Assembly: GCF_014298075.1 (NCBI RefSeq)
Contig: NZ_CP060418.1
Span: forward strand, 1-64,000
Source of the DNA: Enterobacter sp. JUb54
GTDB taxonomy: Bacteria > Pseudomonadota > Gammaproteobacteria > Enterobacterales > Enterobacteriaceae
Length of the DNA: 64,000 bases
Direction of reading: 5' to 3'
The position numbers and the translations under genes were made by a program. The notes below the pieces were generated by a model. The model searched no databases, was not told where the DNA came from, and was given only the letters and a program-made list of their open reading frames with translations. Shown one piece after another: positions 32,711 to 44,651 of the stretch. Numbering within the stretch: position 1 is the first letter of the stretch; each line of letters starts with the position of its first letter.

Positions 32711-34147
32711 TTGAAGCGTATCTCTCTTTTCCCTCGTTCCCTGCGTCAACTGGTCACGCTCTCCTTTGTGCTGATTCTGCTGCCTCTGCTGGTGTTAGCC
32801 TGGCAGGCCTGGCAGAGCCTGAATGCGCTGAGCGCCCAGGCGGCGCATATCAACCGTACGACGCTGATCGATGCCCGACGCAGCGAAGCGATGGTCAACG
32901 CCTCGCTGGAAATGGAGCGTAGCTACCGGCAGTACTGTGTGCTGGACGACCCCACGCTGGCGAAGGTGTATCAGAACCAGCGCAAACGCTACAGCGAAAT
33001 GCTGGATGCCCATGCCGGCGTACTGCCGGATGAAAAAATCTGGCAGGCGCTGAGCCAGGCGTTAAGCGATCTGGCCCAGCTAAAGTGCAGCAACAGCAGC
33101 CCGGATGCCAAATCCGGGGCCAGCCTGGAAGCCTTTGCCGCGGCGAACAGCGAAATGGTGCAGGCCACCCGGACGGTGGTGTACTCACGCGGACAACAGC
33201 TGCAGCAGGAGATTGCTGAACGCGGGCAGTTCTTCGGCTGGCAGGCGCTGGTGCTGTTTTTGCTGAGCCTGGCGTTGGTCCTGCTGTTCACCCGCATGAT
33301 TATCGGTCCGGTAAAAGGGATCGAGAGGATGATTAACCGGCTGGGGGAAGGGAAGTCGCTGGACAACGCGGCACTGTTTACCGGCCCGCGCGAGCTACGT
33401 TCCGTCGGGGAGCGCATTATCTGGCTGAGCGAACGCCTGGCATGGCTGGAATCGCAACGCCATCAGTTTTTGCGCCATCTCTCCCACGAGCTGAAAACGC
33501 CGCTCGCCAGCATGCGCGAGGGGACCGAGCTGTTGGCAGACCGCGTGGCCGGGCCGTTGACCGCTGAGCAGCAGGAGATTGTCGAAATTCTGGATAGCAG
33601 CAGCCGCAATCTGCAAAAACTGATTGAGCAACTGCTTGATTACAACCGCAAACAGGCGGATGGTCCGGTCCCGCGTGAGCGCGTGAATCTGGCTGAGCTG
33701 GTTGAAAACGTTGTGGCAGCCCACAGTTTGCCCGCCCGGGCTAAAATGATGCATACCGAGATTCAGCTAGAGGAACGGACCTGTCTGGCGGACCCGGCAT
33801 TATTCATCAGCGTGCTGGATAATCTCTATTCCAATGCGGTGCACTATGGGTCTGAATCCGGTAACATTCGTCTCCATAGTTACCGGCATGGCGAGCAGGT
33901 TCGTATTGACGTGATCAACAGCGGCGAACCGATTCCGCCTGCGGAAAAAAACATGATTTTCGAGCCGTTTTATCAGGGAAGTCATCAGCGTAAAGGGGCG
34001 GTGAAGGGAAGCGGTCTGGGACTGAGTATTGCCCGGGACTGCGTCCGACAAATGCAGGGAGAACTGAGCCTGGAAGAGGATGAACCCGGGTATATCTGTT
34101 TTCGCATCACGCTGCCCGCCGCTGAGTCGGGAAAAACCAACACATGA
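32711..34147 (+). CDS. glrK: Sensor histidine kinase GlrK (YfhK/QseE)
   Basis: Inner-membrane histidine kinase that phosphorylates GlrR and so controls glmY. The protein of about 478 residues has an N-terminal membrane helix (about 13-32), a periplasmic domain (about 33-170), a second helix (about 177-196), a HAMP linker, the H-box HLSHELKTPLASMREG with the phospho-accepting His, and the ATPase core with N box DNLYSNAVHYG and the G box GSGLGLSIARD. The TTG at 32711 aligns with the E. coli start (LKRISLFPRSLRQL). A TTG five codons upstream (32696) is an alternative. Its stop overlaps the qseG start (ATGA). Confidence 0.93.
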   Translation: MKRISLFPRSLRQLVTLSFVLILLPLLVLAWQAWQSLNALSAQAAHINRTTLIDARRSEAMVNASLEMERSYRQYCVLDDPTLAKVYQNQRKRYSEMLDAHAGVLPDEKIWQALSQALSDLAQLKCSNSSPDAKSGASLEAFAAANSEMVQATRTVVYSRGQQLQQEIAERGQFFGWQALVLFLLSLALVLLFTRMIIGPVKGIERMINRLGEGKSLDNAALFTGPRELRSVGERIIWLSERLAWLESQRHQFLRHLSHELKTPLASMREGTELLADRVAGPLTAEQQEIVEILDSSSRNLQKLIEQLLDYNRKQADGPVPRERVNLAELVENVVAAHSLPARAKMMHTEIQLEERTCLADPALFISVLDNLYSNAVHYGSESGNIRLHSYRHGEQVRIDVINSGEPIPPAEKNMIFEPFYQGSHQRKGAVKGSGLGLSIARDCVRQMQGELSLEEDEPGYICFRITLPAAESGKTNT

Positions 34148-34855
34148 ATCAACAACGGGTGAATATGTCCCACTTTTTCGCAGTGGTTCGTGCTGTCAAA
34201 GGACGCTTGCTGTGCGGCATCGCATGTCTGGCGCTGACGGGATGTTCCGCTTCTTTTTCGCCGCACACGGCAAATGACAAAGCGCAACCTGAACTGCCGC
34301 AGCATCAGGTTGCGGATTTTCTCGCGGTCGATTGTGCCGACATCTGGTCGCTGAAGAGCGAGGCCAGCGATAAAAACCCGCTGTACTGGCTACGCGGGAT
34401 TGATTGTGCCGACCGTCTGGCGCCGGTGCAGGCGCGGGCTGAAGCCCGGCTTCACGGCGATAATAACTGGCAGGACGCGTTTAAGCGCGGGATCCTGCTG
34501 GCGGATGCCAAAATCACCCCCAACGAGCGCCGCGACGTGGTGTCTCGCCTGAATACCTACAGCGCGCACATTGCGGTGCAGGTGCGTCCTCTGTATCAGC
34601 TGTGGCTCGATGGCCAGAACCGCCAGCTTCAGCTGGTAGAAGAGCGTGCGCGCTATGCGAAGCTGCAACAGTCCAGCGATGCCGAACTAGAGGCGCTGCG
34701 CCTCCAGCAAGAGCAGCTGCGCAGCCAACTGGAGCTGACAACACGCAAGCTGGAAAACCTGACCGATATCGAACGTCAGCTCTCCAGTCGCAAACCTGGC
34801 GGCAATTTTAATACCGACGGCAGTCACGGAAGCGATAAAGTACCGGAGGTGATCC

Positions 34856-34869
<14 letters not shown>
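34144..34869 (+). CDS. qseG: Outer-membrane lipoprotein QseG (YfhG)
   Basis: Lipoprotein that in E. coli interacts with the sensor GlrK/QseE and adjusts its activity. The protein is 241 residues from the ATG overlapping the glrK stop, or 234 from an in-frame ATG at 34165. The signal peptide ends in the lipobox LALTGC. The mature part has a conserved PLYWLRGIDCADRL segment, a coiled coil with many Q/E/L around 165-215, and the motif ELTTRKLENLTDIERQLSSR. The N- and C-termini diverge from E. coli. It overlaps glrR by 14 bases. Confidence 0.92.
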
Positions 34870-36597
<1,728 letters not shown>

Positions 36598-36617
36598 ATG
36601 TAAGACCGCATAGATCT

Positions 36618-36658
36618 GTAGCCCCGGTAGGTTCGCGCCACCGGGGCTACTTTGTTTT
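36618..36658. terminator. Bidirectional terminator between glnB and hmp
   Basis: A perfect 11-bp stem GTAGCCCCGGT / ACCGGGGCTAC (36618-36628 and 36640-36650) with an 11-nt loop is followed by TTTGTTTT. It resembles a boxC/REP-type palindromic unit and could double as one. Confidence 0.8.
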
Positions 36659-36664
36659 ATCGGC

Positions 36665-37855
36665 TTACAGCACCTTGTGCGGGCCGAAACACTCGTAGTG
36701 AATGTTCTCGCCGCTCACGCCCAACGCCACCAGCTGCTTCGCGGCAAACTGCATAAACACCACCGGCCCACAGAGATAATACTGCATCTGCGGATCGCGC
36801 AGCGCATCGGCCAGCCCGTACAATTCCATCAGACCTTCGCTATTAAAGCGCGCTGCCTGACGGTCGGCGGCGGTCGGCGTGCGATACCAGACGTGGGAAC
36901 GAAACGCCGGCAGGGTCGCACCCAGGGCGGCAACTTCATCGGCAAACGCGTGAACGTCGCCATTTTCCGCCGCGTGGAGCCAGTTAACCTGGGCGGCATG
37001 CTGCGTTTTCGCCAGCGTTTCGAGCATCGCCAGCATCGGCGTCTGACCAACCCCGCCGGAGATAAGCGTTACCGGTGTTTGCTCCGTAACGTCGAGGAAG
37101 AAGTCACCTGCCGGTGCCGCCAGATGTACGATATCCCCTTCCTGCGCCGCAGCGTGCAGCCAGTTTGAAACCTGGCCGCCGTTTTCACGCTTCACCGCGA
37201 TGCGGTAGCTTTTGCCATTTGGCTTGCGGGTCAGCGAGTACTGGCGAATTTCCTGATATTCAAACCCTTCCGGCTTCAGCCAGATAGCCAGGTACTGGCC
37301 CGGCTGGTAATCGGCGACCGGCTGGCCATCTACCGGCTCCAGGTCGAAGCTGGTAATCAGGGCACTGCGCGGGGCTTTGCGGGTAATGCGGAACGCTCGG
37401 GTGCCTTCCCAGCCGCCGGTTTTGCTGGCGTTTTGCTGGTAGATTTCCGCTTCACGGTTGATAAAGACGTTCGCCAGTACGCCATAGGCTTTTCCCCATG
37501 CGTCAAGCACCTCCTGGCCCGGGCTGAACAGCTCGTCGAGCGTCGCCAGCAGGTGAGCGCCCACGATGTTGTACTGTTCCGGTTTGATCTGGAAGCTGGT
37601 GTGTTTCTGCGCGATTTTCTCGACCGCCGGCAGCAGGGCAGGCAGGTTCTCGATGTTGCTGGCGTAGGCCGCGATCGCATTAAACAGCGCTTCACGCTGA
37701 TCGCCGTTGCGCTGGTTGCTCATGTTGAAGATCTCTTTGAGCTCCGGATTATGCGCGAACATGCGATCGTAAAAATGGGCGGTCAGCTTAGGGCCGGTTT
37801 CGACGAGCAGGGGGATCGTGGCTTTGACGGTAGCGATGGTTTGAGCGTCGAGCAT
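36665..37855 (-). CDS. hmp: Flavohemoglobin / nitric oxide dioxygenase
   Basis: Detoxifies nitric oxide to nitrate using O2 and NAD(P)H. The 396-residue protein has a globin domain (1-~138) with distal Tyr29 in AHFYDRMF and the proximal heme His in the KHTSFQI segment. A ferredoxin-reductase FAD domain (about 150-255, RQYSLT) and an NAD domain (about 265-390, [14 protein letters not shown] and YLCGPVVFM) follow. Length and domain order equal E. coli Hmp. An NsrR site lies upstream at 37881-37903. Confidence 0.98.
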   Translation of the reverse strand: MLDAQTIATVKATIPLLVETGPKLTAHFYDRMFAHNPELKEIFNMSNQRNGDQREALFNAIAAYASNIENLPALLPAVEKIAQKHTSFQIKPEQYNIVGAHLLATLDELFSPGQEVLDAWGKAYGVLANVFINREAEIYQQNASKTGGWEGTRAFRITRKAPRSALITSFDLEPVDGQPVADYQPGQYLAIWLKPEGFEYQEIRQYSLTRKPNGKSYRIAVKRENGGQVSNWLHAAAQEGDIVHLAAPAGDFFLDVTEQTPVTLISGGVGQTPMLAMLETLAKTQHAAQVNWLHAAENGDVHAFADEVAALGATLPAFRSHVWYRTPTAADRQAARFNSEGLMELYGLADALRDPQMQYYLCGPVVFMQFAAKQLVALGVSGENIHYECFGPHKVL

Positions 37856-37880
37856 AGCAGCTTCCTTAAGAGTTATTTAA

Positions 37881-37903
37881 ATGATGTATTTTATATGCAT
37901 CTT
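37881..37903. promoter_or_regulatory. NsrR repressor site upstream of hmp
   Basis: The interrupted palindrome ATGATGTATTT-N-ATATGCATCTT fits the 11-1-11 NsrR consensus (AAGATGCATTT-N-AAATGCATCTT type). It lies 26 bases upstream of the hmp start codon, which predicts derepression by nitric oxide. Confidence 0.85.
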
Positions 37904-37964
37904 ATAAAAATAACCCTGCAATGTAAATGGTTCTTTAACACTTTTCCCTGTAGTGGTAACAACA

Positions 37965-37977
37965 TGAATTATTTGCA
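37965..37977. promoter_or_regulatory. Possible MetR site upstream of glyA
   Basis: TGAATTATTTGCA partly fits the MetR pattern TGAA-N5-TTCA; the second half is imperfect. MetR is known to activate glyA in E. coli from sites in this part of the hmp-glyA gap. Weak on sequence alone. Confidence 0.3.
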
Positions 37978-38046
37978 TCACAAACCTGAAAAGAAATCTG
38001 TTGATAATCGTGGAGTCGTTGTTGCTCAAAGCCTTGTCTCATGCGG

Positions 38047-38109
38047 AGCCAATCGTTTGCGTAAAATCCTTTGTCAAGACCTGTTATCACAGAACGATTC
38101 AGTTATACT
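38047..38109 (+). promoter_or_regulatory. glyA promoter with PurR operator
   Basis: AGCCAATCGTTTGCGT at 38047-38062 fits the PurR palindrome, with the right half perfect. It occupies the same place as the PurR site of E. coli glyA. Downstream, TGTTAT (38082-38087), 16 bp, TATACT (38104-38109) is the likely sigma-70 promoter, giving a leader of about 60 nt. Confidence 0.72.
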
Positions 38110-38178
38110 GTGGGCCGTTGCCCGAAAAGGCCCCCCTTTTAGAGCTGTAATCTATTGTTAGCTGAGCAGGAGATGCGG

Positions 38179-39432
<1,254 letters not shown>

Positions 39433-39460
39433 CGTTTAGCGACGCAAGCGTAAAGAAAAA

Positions 39461-39482
39461 GGCCGCAAATGCGGCCTTTTTT
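39461..39482. terminator. Terminator between glyA and yphA
   Basis: GGCCGC-AAAT-GCGGCC at 39461-39476 is followed by six T on the plus strand. An A-rich run on the other side would serve the convergent yphA. Confidence 0.9.
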
Positions 39483-39500
39483 ACGTCTGGCGATCGCTGC

Positions 39501-39923
39501 TTAACGACGGTCGAGGGAGAGCGACCCCGGCCCGGTGATGGCCAGCAGCAGGAAGGCTCCGGCAATACTGACGTTTTTGTAGAAGTTAATCATGTTAGGT
39601 AAGACCGCATCCCCGGTCATGTCCCAGTAATGGTGACCAATGACGGCGGTGCCGAGGGTGTAAAAAATAAAAATAACCGCCAGCGGACGGGTGAAGAAGC
39701 CGAGGATAATCAGGATGGCTGCCGGAACCTCCATCACGATGGCGATAATCGCCGACAGCGTCGGGAGCGGAGCGCCGGAGGACGCCATGTACTGTACCGT
39801 GCCGCTAAAGCCCATCAGTTTGGGATAGCCAAACAGAATAAACAGCAGCACCACCGCAATACGGGCGATCAACAGCAACACGGGGCGGGAAGCACCAAAA
39901 TCAAAATAGCGTAGTGTGTTCAT
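39501..39923 (-). CDS. yphA: DoxX-family inner-membrane protein YphA
   Basis: Small membrane protein of the DoxX/SURF4 superfamily; the biochemical role is unknown. The 140-residue protein has four predicted membrane helices (about 13-30, 47-70, 74-94, 113-130). It has the DoxX-type features [11 protein letters not shown] and [15 protein letters not shown]. The ATG at 39923 gives the family start [10 protein letters not shown]; longer upstream readings have no family support. In E. coli yphA lies at the far end of the yph cluster; here it is next to yphH and convergent with glyA. Confidence 0.9.
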   Translation of the reverse strand: MNTLRYFDFGASRPVLLLIARIAVVLLFILFGYPKLMGFSGTVQYMASSGAPLPTLSAIIAIVMEVPAAILIILGFFTRPLAVIFIFYTLGTAVIGHHYWDMTGDAVLPNMINFYKNVSIAGAFLLLAITGPGSLSLDRR

Positions 39924-39996
39924 AATCAATCCGTTGTGAAGATGAGTCTTATAAACGTAATACACCGTTTGGCGATCTGCCACATGCCGCATGCGT

Positions 39997-41193
39997 TCAG
40001 CGCAATGCCTGCAGTTGCTCCTCCACATACAGATAACCGATACCGAGCAGTTGCTGCTGGCGACTCAGCCGGCCAAAGCCAATCTGGGTGGCGTGCGTCC
40101 GGGGGGAATCACCATGGTCGAAGGGATTAAATCCGGTTTGTTTGACGATAGTGTTTAACCACGTCTCGCCAAAAGCGCAGCTGCGGCCATAGAGCCAGAT
40201 TTGATTAATATTTAAAATATTCAGAAAGTTATAAAGGCTTAAACCAATGGCGTTGGCGGCGCTGTCGGCCCAGGCGCGAATATGCATATCGCCTGCTCTC
40301 CAGGCGTTCATTAGCGACTCGGTCGTGATGTTCTCCGGCGAGAGCCCGGCGTCAGGCTGCGTTTTTAACCACGTCCGCGCCTGTTTCTTCAGCGCGCTGA
40401 GCGATGCCACCGTTTCCAGGCAGCCGTATCGGCCACAATCGCAGGCCATGCCGTCAGGATTAACGATCGTATGGCCGATTTGTCCGCTGCCGTAGAGGCT
40501 GCCGCGCCATACCTGATCGTTGATCACAAATGATGAGCCGATACCGTAATCGACGTTAATCACGCAAAAATCCAGGGGGTGCCCATCGTTCTGCCACTTT
40601 TCCGCCAGCGCCAGCATCACGCAGTCGTTGTCGACCATGACCCGAACCTTGAGCTTCTCTTCCAGCAGGTATTTTAATTCCACCGGCGTTTTCCAGCGCG
40701 CCTGGGGCATGGTTTGCGAAACCCCGGTCACCGGATCGACCTGCCCATGCACCCCCAGCGCGAGATTGATGCGCGACTGCGGATACTGACGATGGACTTC
40801 CTGCCAGCAACCGGCAATGGCCGCAAGCAGCGCCTGCGGCGTGGGAGCATCGATATGCACGTGCTGGAGAGGGCCGGTGGCCAGCAAACGCGCGTCGGCA
40901 AGCTGATATTCAATGCTGGTGGGCGTGATGTTCATGCATAGCGTCCAGGCACCGTGCTGCGGGATCTGAAAACTTCCACTATTGACGCCCCGGTTGCTCA
41001 TCTTTTCGCTGGAGTGGCTAATCAGTCCATCGCTAAGCAGTTCGTCGAGAATATTGCTCACCGCCGGGATAGATAAACCGCTGAGCTGAGAAAGCTGCGA
41101 TTTGCTGAGCTGCTTCGCCCGCCAGAGGTGGGAAAGAAAAACAGATTTATTGGCCTGCCTGACCCGGGCGTTATTGAAACCGGTCCGCTGCAT
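39997..41193 (-). CDS. yphH: ROK-family transcriptional repressor YphH
   Basis: Predicted sugar-responsive repressor related to Mlc/NagC. The 398-residue protein has an N-terminal winged helix-turn-helix (about 15-75, [28 protein letters not shown]). The ROK sugar-kinase-like domain (about 85-390) contains the zinc motif [10 protein letters not shown] and the glycine-rich [12 protein letters not shown]. Since it lacks a recognisable ATP-binding kinase function in this family, it should act as a sensor. The ATG at 41193 has GGGAG nearby. It is divergent from yphG across 112 bases with a candidate operator, so it most likely controls the yphG-porter-yphB unit. Confidence 0.9.
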   Translation of the reverse strand: MQRTGFNNARVRQANKSVFLSHLWRAKQLSKSQLSQLSGLSIPAVSNILDELLSDGLISHSSEKMSNRGVNSGSFQIPQHGAWTLCMNITPTSIEYQLADARLLATGPLQHVHIDAPTPQALLAAIAGCWQEVHRQYPQSRINLALGVHGQVDPVTGVSQTMPQARWKTPVELKYLLEEKLKVRVMVDNDCVMLALAEKWQNDGHPLDFCVINVDYGIGSSFVINDQVWRGSLYGSGQIGHTIVNPDGMACDCGRYGCLETVASLSALKKQARTWLKTQPDAGLSPENITTESLMNAWRAGDMHIRAWADSAANAIGLSLYNFLNILNINQIWLYGRSCAFGETWLNTIVKQTGFNPFDHGDSPRTHATQIGFGRLSRQQQLLGIGYLYVEEQLQALR

Positions 41194-41237
41194 ACACTTA
41201 ACTCCCTTAACTATATTGCGTGAGCATTGCGCATTTT

Positions 41238-41264
41238 AGCAGCTATATAGCGATATAAACTGCT
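41238..41264. promoter_or_regulatory. Candidate YphH operator (imperfect palindrome)
   Basis: AGCAG and CTGCT arms enclose an AT-rich centre (TATATAGCGATATA). It lies midway between the divergent yphH and yphG starts, the usual place for a ROK operator. Assignment to YphH is inference only. Confidence 0.4.
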
Positions 41265-41305
41265 GTCATAACATCTTTTACTTTATTTGTTTTAGTGGAG
41301 ACGTC

Positions 41306-44300
41306 ATGTACGGTTCGGTTAAGGTCTGGCAGGAAACGATTTCATTACCGACGTGGACGACGGGTACGGAAGATCCGAATCCGATGTTCCTTGAGAAACG
41401 GGTGTATCAGGGCTCTTCCGGCAGCGTCTATCCCTACGGCGTGATTGATACGCTCACCGGCGAGCGGGAAATGCGTGAATATCAGGCACTCTGGATGGAG
41501 AATGACTTTATTCGCATCATGCTGCTGCCGGAGCTTGGGGGCCGCATTCATCGGGCGTATGACAAAGTCAAACAACGCGATTTTGTCTATTACAACGAAG
41601 TGGTTAAGCCGGCGCTGGTGGGGCTGCTTGGGCCGTGGATCTCCGGCGGCATTGAATTCAACTGGCCACAGCATCACCGTCCGACCACCTTTATGCCGGT
41701 CGATTTTTCGATCCAGCAGAGAGAAGACGGTGCGCAGACCGTATGGATGGGGGAAGCTGAGCCGATGCGCGGTTTGCAGGTCATGACCGGGTTTACGCTC
41801 TATCCTGACCGCGCGCTGATTGAAATTACCGGGAAGGTGTTTAACGGTAATTCGACGCCGCGTCATTTCCTGTGGTGGGCCAACCCCGCGGTCAAAGGCG
41901 GCGATGCCCATCAGAGCGTGTTCCCACCGGATGTGACCGCGGTCTTCGACCACGGCAAGCGTGACGTCTCCGCGTTCCCGATTGCGACCGGCACCTACTA
42001 CAAGGTTGACTACTCCGCAGGCGTTGATATTTCCCGCTATAAGAACGTCCCGGTGCCAACCTCCTACATGGCCGAGAAATCGGACTACGATTTTGTCGGC
42101 GCTTATCACCATGACGAGCGCGGCGGGCTGCTGCATGTCGCCGATCACCATGTCTCGCCGGGGAAAAAACAGTGGAGCTGGGGCTACGGTGATTTCGGCC
42201 AGGCCTGGGACCGCAATCTGACCGATGAAAATGGTCCCTACATCGAGCTGATGACCGGCGTGTTCACCGATAACCAGCCTGACTTTACCTGGCTTGCGCC
42301 TTATGAAGAGAAGGTGTTTGTGCAAAACTTCCTTCCCTACAGCGAGTTAGGGATGGTGCAAAATGCCAACACGCAGCTGGCGCTGAAGCTGGTTCGCGAA
42401 TCTCAGCAGCTGCAGGTCGGCGTGTATGCCATTGCGCCGCTGGAGAATATCGTGGTTGAGCTTAGCGACGACAATCAGCCGCTTTATGAAACGCAATTGT
42501 CGCTCAGGCCGGGTGAGAGCTGGCTCCAGACGCTACCGGAAAACGGCGCCGGGCGTTTGACGCTCCAGGTGAAAACCGCCGAAGGCCAGGCGCTGCTGGA
42601 CTATCGGGAGCATCAGGCCCAGGAAACCCCGTTGCCCGAACCGGCCACCGCACCAGCGCTGCCGGAAGCGATCCACAATGGCGATGAACTCTATTTTATC
42701 GGCCAGCATCTTGAACAGTACAACCACGCAAGCCGCTATGCCGCCGACTACTATCGCCGGGCGATTGCACTTGATCCGCAAGATTATCGCAACAACGTCG
42801 CTCTGGGGACGCTGGCGTTCAATAGCGCCGACTGGGCCTGCGCTGAGCAGTGTGCCCGTGCGGCGTTGCGCCGCGCCCATCGGCTAAATAAAAACCCGCG
42901 CGATGGCGAAGCCAGTATGCTGCTGGCTAATGCTCTGGAACGACAGGGCGATGATGCCGGCGCCTGGGATCATTATTACAAAGCTTCCTGGAGCGGCAAT
43001 TGTCGCGATGCGGCCTGGTGGTCATTGGCACGTCTGGCGATGAAGCGCGGTGATACGGCCGACGCGCTGGAAAAAGTGAATATCAGCCTGCAATTCAATA
43101 CCAGTAACCATCTGGCGATGGGGCTGAAAACGCTGGCGTTGGCGCAGGCTGCGTCGATTCATGACGCGCTGGAATACAGTGCCGCCTGTCTTGAACGCTA
43201 TCCGCTGAGCTATCCGTTGCACTGCGTGCGCTGGATGATTGCGCCTGGCGATGAGGCTCGCGAGAACCTGTTGCGTGTGACCGGGGGCAGAGGGATTAAC
43301 GCCAGCCTGCTGGCGGGGTGGCTGTTATCGCTTGGGCAAAAGCAGGCGGCAACAGAGGTGCTCGCGCTGCTGGATAGCCAGGAGGCGCTGCCGCTGCTGT
43401 GGCGCGCCTCGTTAAGCCATGACGCGACGCAACGGGAACAATTTATCGCGGCGGCCGAGAAGTGCCATGCCCGAAAAGTTCGTTTCCCCAACACGCTCGA
43501 CGAAGTCCAGATGTTGCAAACCCTGGGAGACAGCGCCTTTGCGCAGTATCTGCTGGGCTGTTTCTGGTACAGCAAGCGGCGCTATGACGACGCGGTAGGC
43601 TGCTGGCGCAGGACGCTGGAAACATCCCCGGATTATGCACCGGCGCATCGGTTGCTGGGGGTCTACGCCTGGAACAAACAGCAGGATGCACGGCAGGCGC
43701 TGGCCTGTTTGCAACGCGCCGTCGCGCTGGAGCCAGACAACGCCCGCTTCCTCTTTGAACTTGATTTTCTTAAGAAATTACTGGGCACTCCCGTGGCTGA
43801 ACGCCTGGAGACGCTGGCGGCACGTCAGTCGGTGGTGCACAAGCGCGACGATCTGACCGCTGAACTGTTAAGCCTGTGGCATATCACCGGTCATTACGCC
43901 GAAGCGGCCTCTGTGCTCAGCTCGCGGGTCTTTCACCCCTGGGAAGGGGGCGAAGGGAAGATGACCGGCCAGTATTTGCTTAATCAGCTTCACCGGACGT
44001 TATGTTCTGTTGCACAACATGAGTATCTGTCAGCGGCGCAATATCTGCATGAGGCATTGCACTATCCCCACAACCTGGGGGAGGGGCGACTGCCAGGGCA
44101 GACGGATAACGATATCTGGTATCTGCTGGGGTATTGCGCGGAGCAGTCCGGAGAGACGCAGCAGGCAGCGCAGTACTATCAGCGCGCTCTGCAAGGCGGA
44201 TCTACGCTGGATGCCGGGCGCTACTACAACGATCAACCCGCCGATTACCTTTTCTGGCAGGGCATGGCGTTACGTAAGTGCGGCAATACCGCCCAGGCCG

Positions 44301-44581
44301 AGCAGCATTTCCGCAGCTTTATCTCCTGGGCGGAACAGCATCGGGATGACGTTCCGCAGGCTGACTTTTTCGCCGTCTCTCTCCCGGACCTGGTGGTCCT
44401 CGATGTATCAGCTCAGCAGCAGCATCAACAACACTGCTTGTTTATTGAAGCGCTTGGTCATCTGGGGCTGGGCAACGTATCCGCCAGCCAGCAGGTGATG
44501 CAGCAGCTTCTGCACATCAATCCTGCTCATGATAAGGCGCATTTGATTCACCATGCCCTGCAAAGCGGCATTTTTTCCTGA
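41306..44581 (+). CDS. yphG: DUF5107/TPR protein YphG
   Basis: Large cytoplasmic protein with no signal peptide; its function is not established. The 1091-residue protein has an N-terminal DUF5107 region (about 30-340), which has a beta-rich, mutarotase-like character (LLPELGGRIHRAYDK, WWANPAVKGG). A linker follows, then tetratricopeptide-type repeats (about 445-720 and 760-1080, e.g. YYRRAIALDPQDYRNNVALG and ACLQRAVALEPDNARFLFEL). Length is about that of E. coli YphG (1093). A GGAG site precedes the ATG. It leads a rightward unit with a sugar porter and an epimerase, which suggests a role in handling an imported sugar or glycoside. Confidence 0.9.
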   Translation: MYGSVKVWQETISLPTWTTGTEDPNPMFLEKRVYQGSSGSVYPYGVIDTLTGEREMREYQALWMENDFIRIMLLPELGGRIHRAYDKVKQRDFVYYNEVVKPALVGLLGPWISGGIEFNWPQHHRPTTFMPVDFSIQQREDGAQTVWMGEAEPMRGLQVMTGFTLYPDRALIEITGKVFNGNSTPRHFLWWANPAVKGGDAHQSVFPPDVTAVFDHGKRDVSAFPIATGTYYKVDYSAGVDISRYKNVPVPTSYMAEKSDYDFVGAYHHDERGGLLHVADHHVSPGKKQWSWGYGDFGQAWDRNLTDENGPYIELMTGVFTDNQPDFTWLAPYEEKVFVQNFLPYSELGMVQNANTQLALKLVRESQQLQVGVYAIAPLENIVVELSDDNQPLYETQLSLRPGESWLQTLPENGAGRLTLQVKTAEGQALLDYREHQAQETPLPEPATAPALPEAIHNGDELYFIGQHLEQYNHASRYAADYYRRAIALDPQDYRNNVALGTLAFNSADWACAEQCARAALRRAHRLNKNPRDGEASMLLANALERQGDDAGAWDHYYKASWSGNCRDAAWWSLARLAMKRGDTADALEKVNISLQFNTSNHLAMGLKTLALAQAASIHDALEYSAACLERYPLSYPLHCVRWMIAPGDEARENLLRVTGGRGINASLLAGWLLSLGQKQAATEVLALLDSQEALPLLWRASLSHDATQREQFIAAAEKCHARKVRFPNTLDEVQMLQTLGDSAFAQYLLGCFWYSKRRYDDAVGCWRRTLETSPDYAPAHRLLGVYAWNKQQDARQALACLQRAVALEPDNARFLFELDFLKKLLGTPVAERLETLAARQSVVHKRDDLTAELLSLWHITGHYAEAASVLSSRVFHPWEGGEGKMTGQYLLNQLHRTLCSVAQHEYLSAAQYLHEALHYPHNLGEGRLPGQTDNDIWYLLGYCAEQSGETQQAAQYYQRALQGGSTLDAGRYYNDQPADYLFWQGMALRKCGNTAQAEQHFRSFISWAEQHRDDVPQADFFAVSLPDLVVLDVSAQQQHQQHCLFIEALGHLGLGNVSASQQVMQQLLHINPAHDKAHLIHHALQSGIFS

Positions 44582-44651
44582 ACCTCAAACGGGCGGGCTG
44601 GTCCCGCCTGAACCCTACTGTTCCCTGCGTTTCCCTTATAGAGGAATCATT

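Noticed and set aside
37965-37977. MetR site near glyA as a firm call
   Set aside because: Only half of the consensus matches, so it is kept at low confidence and not used as a finding.
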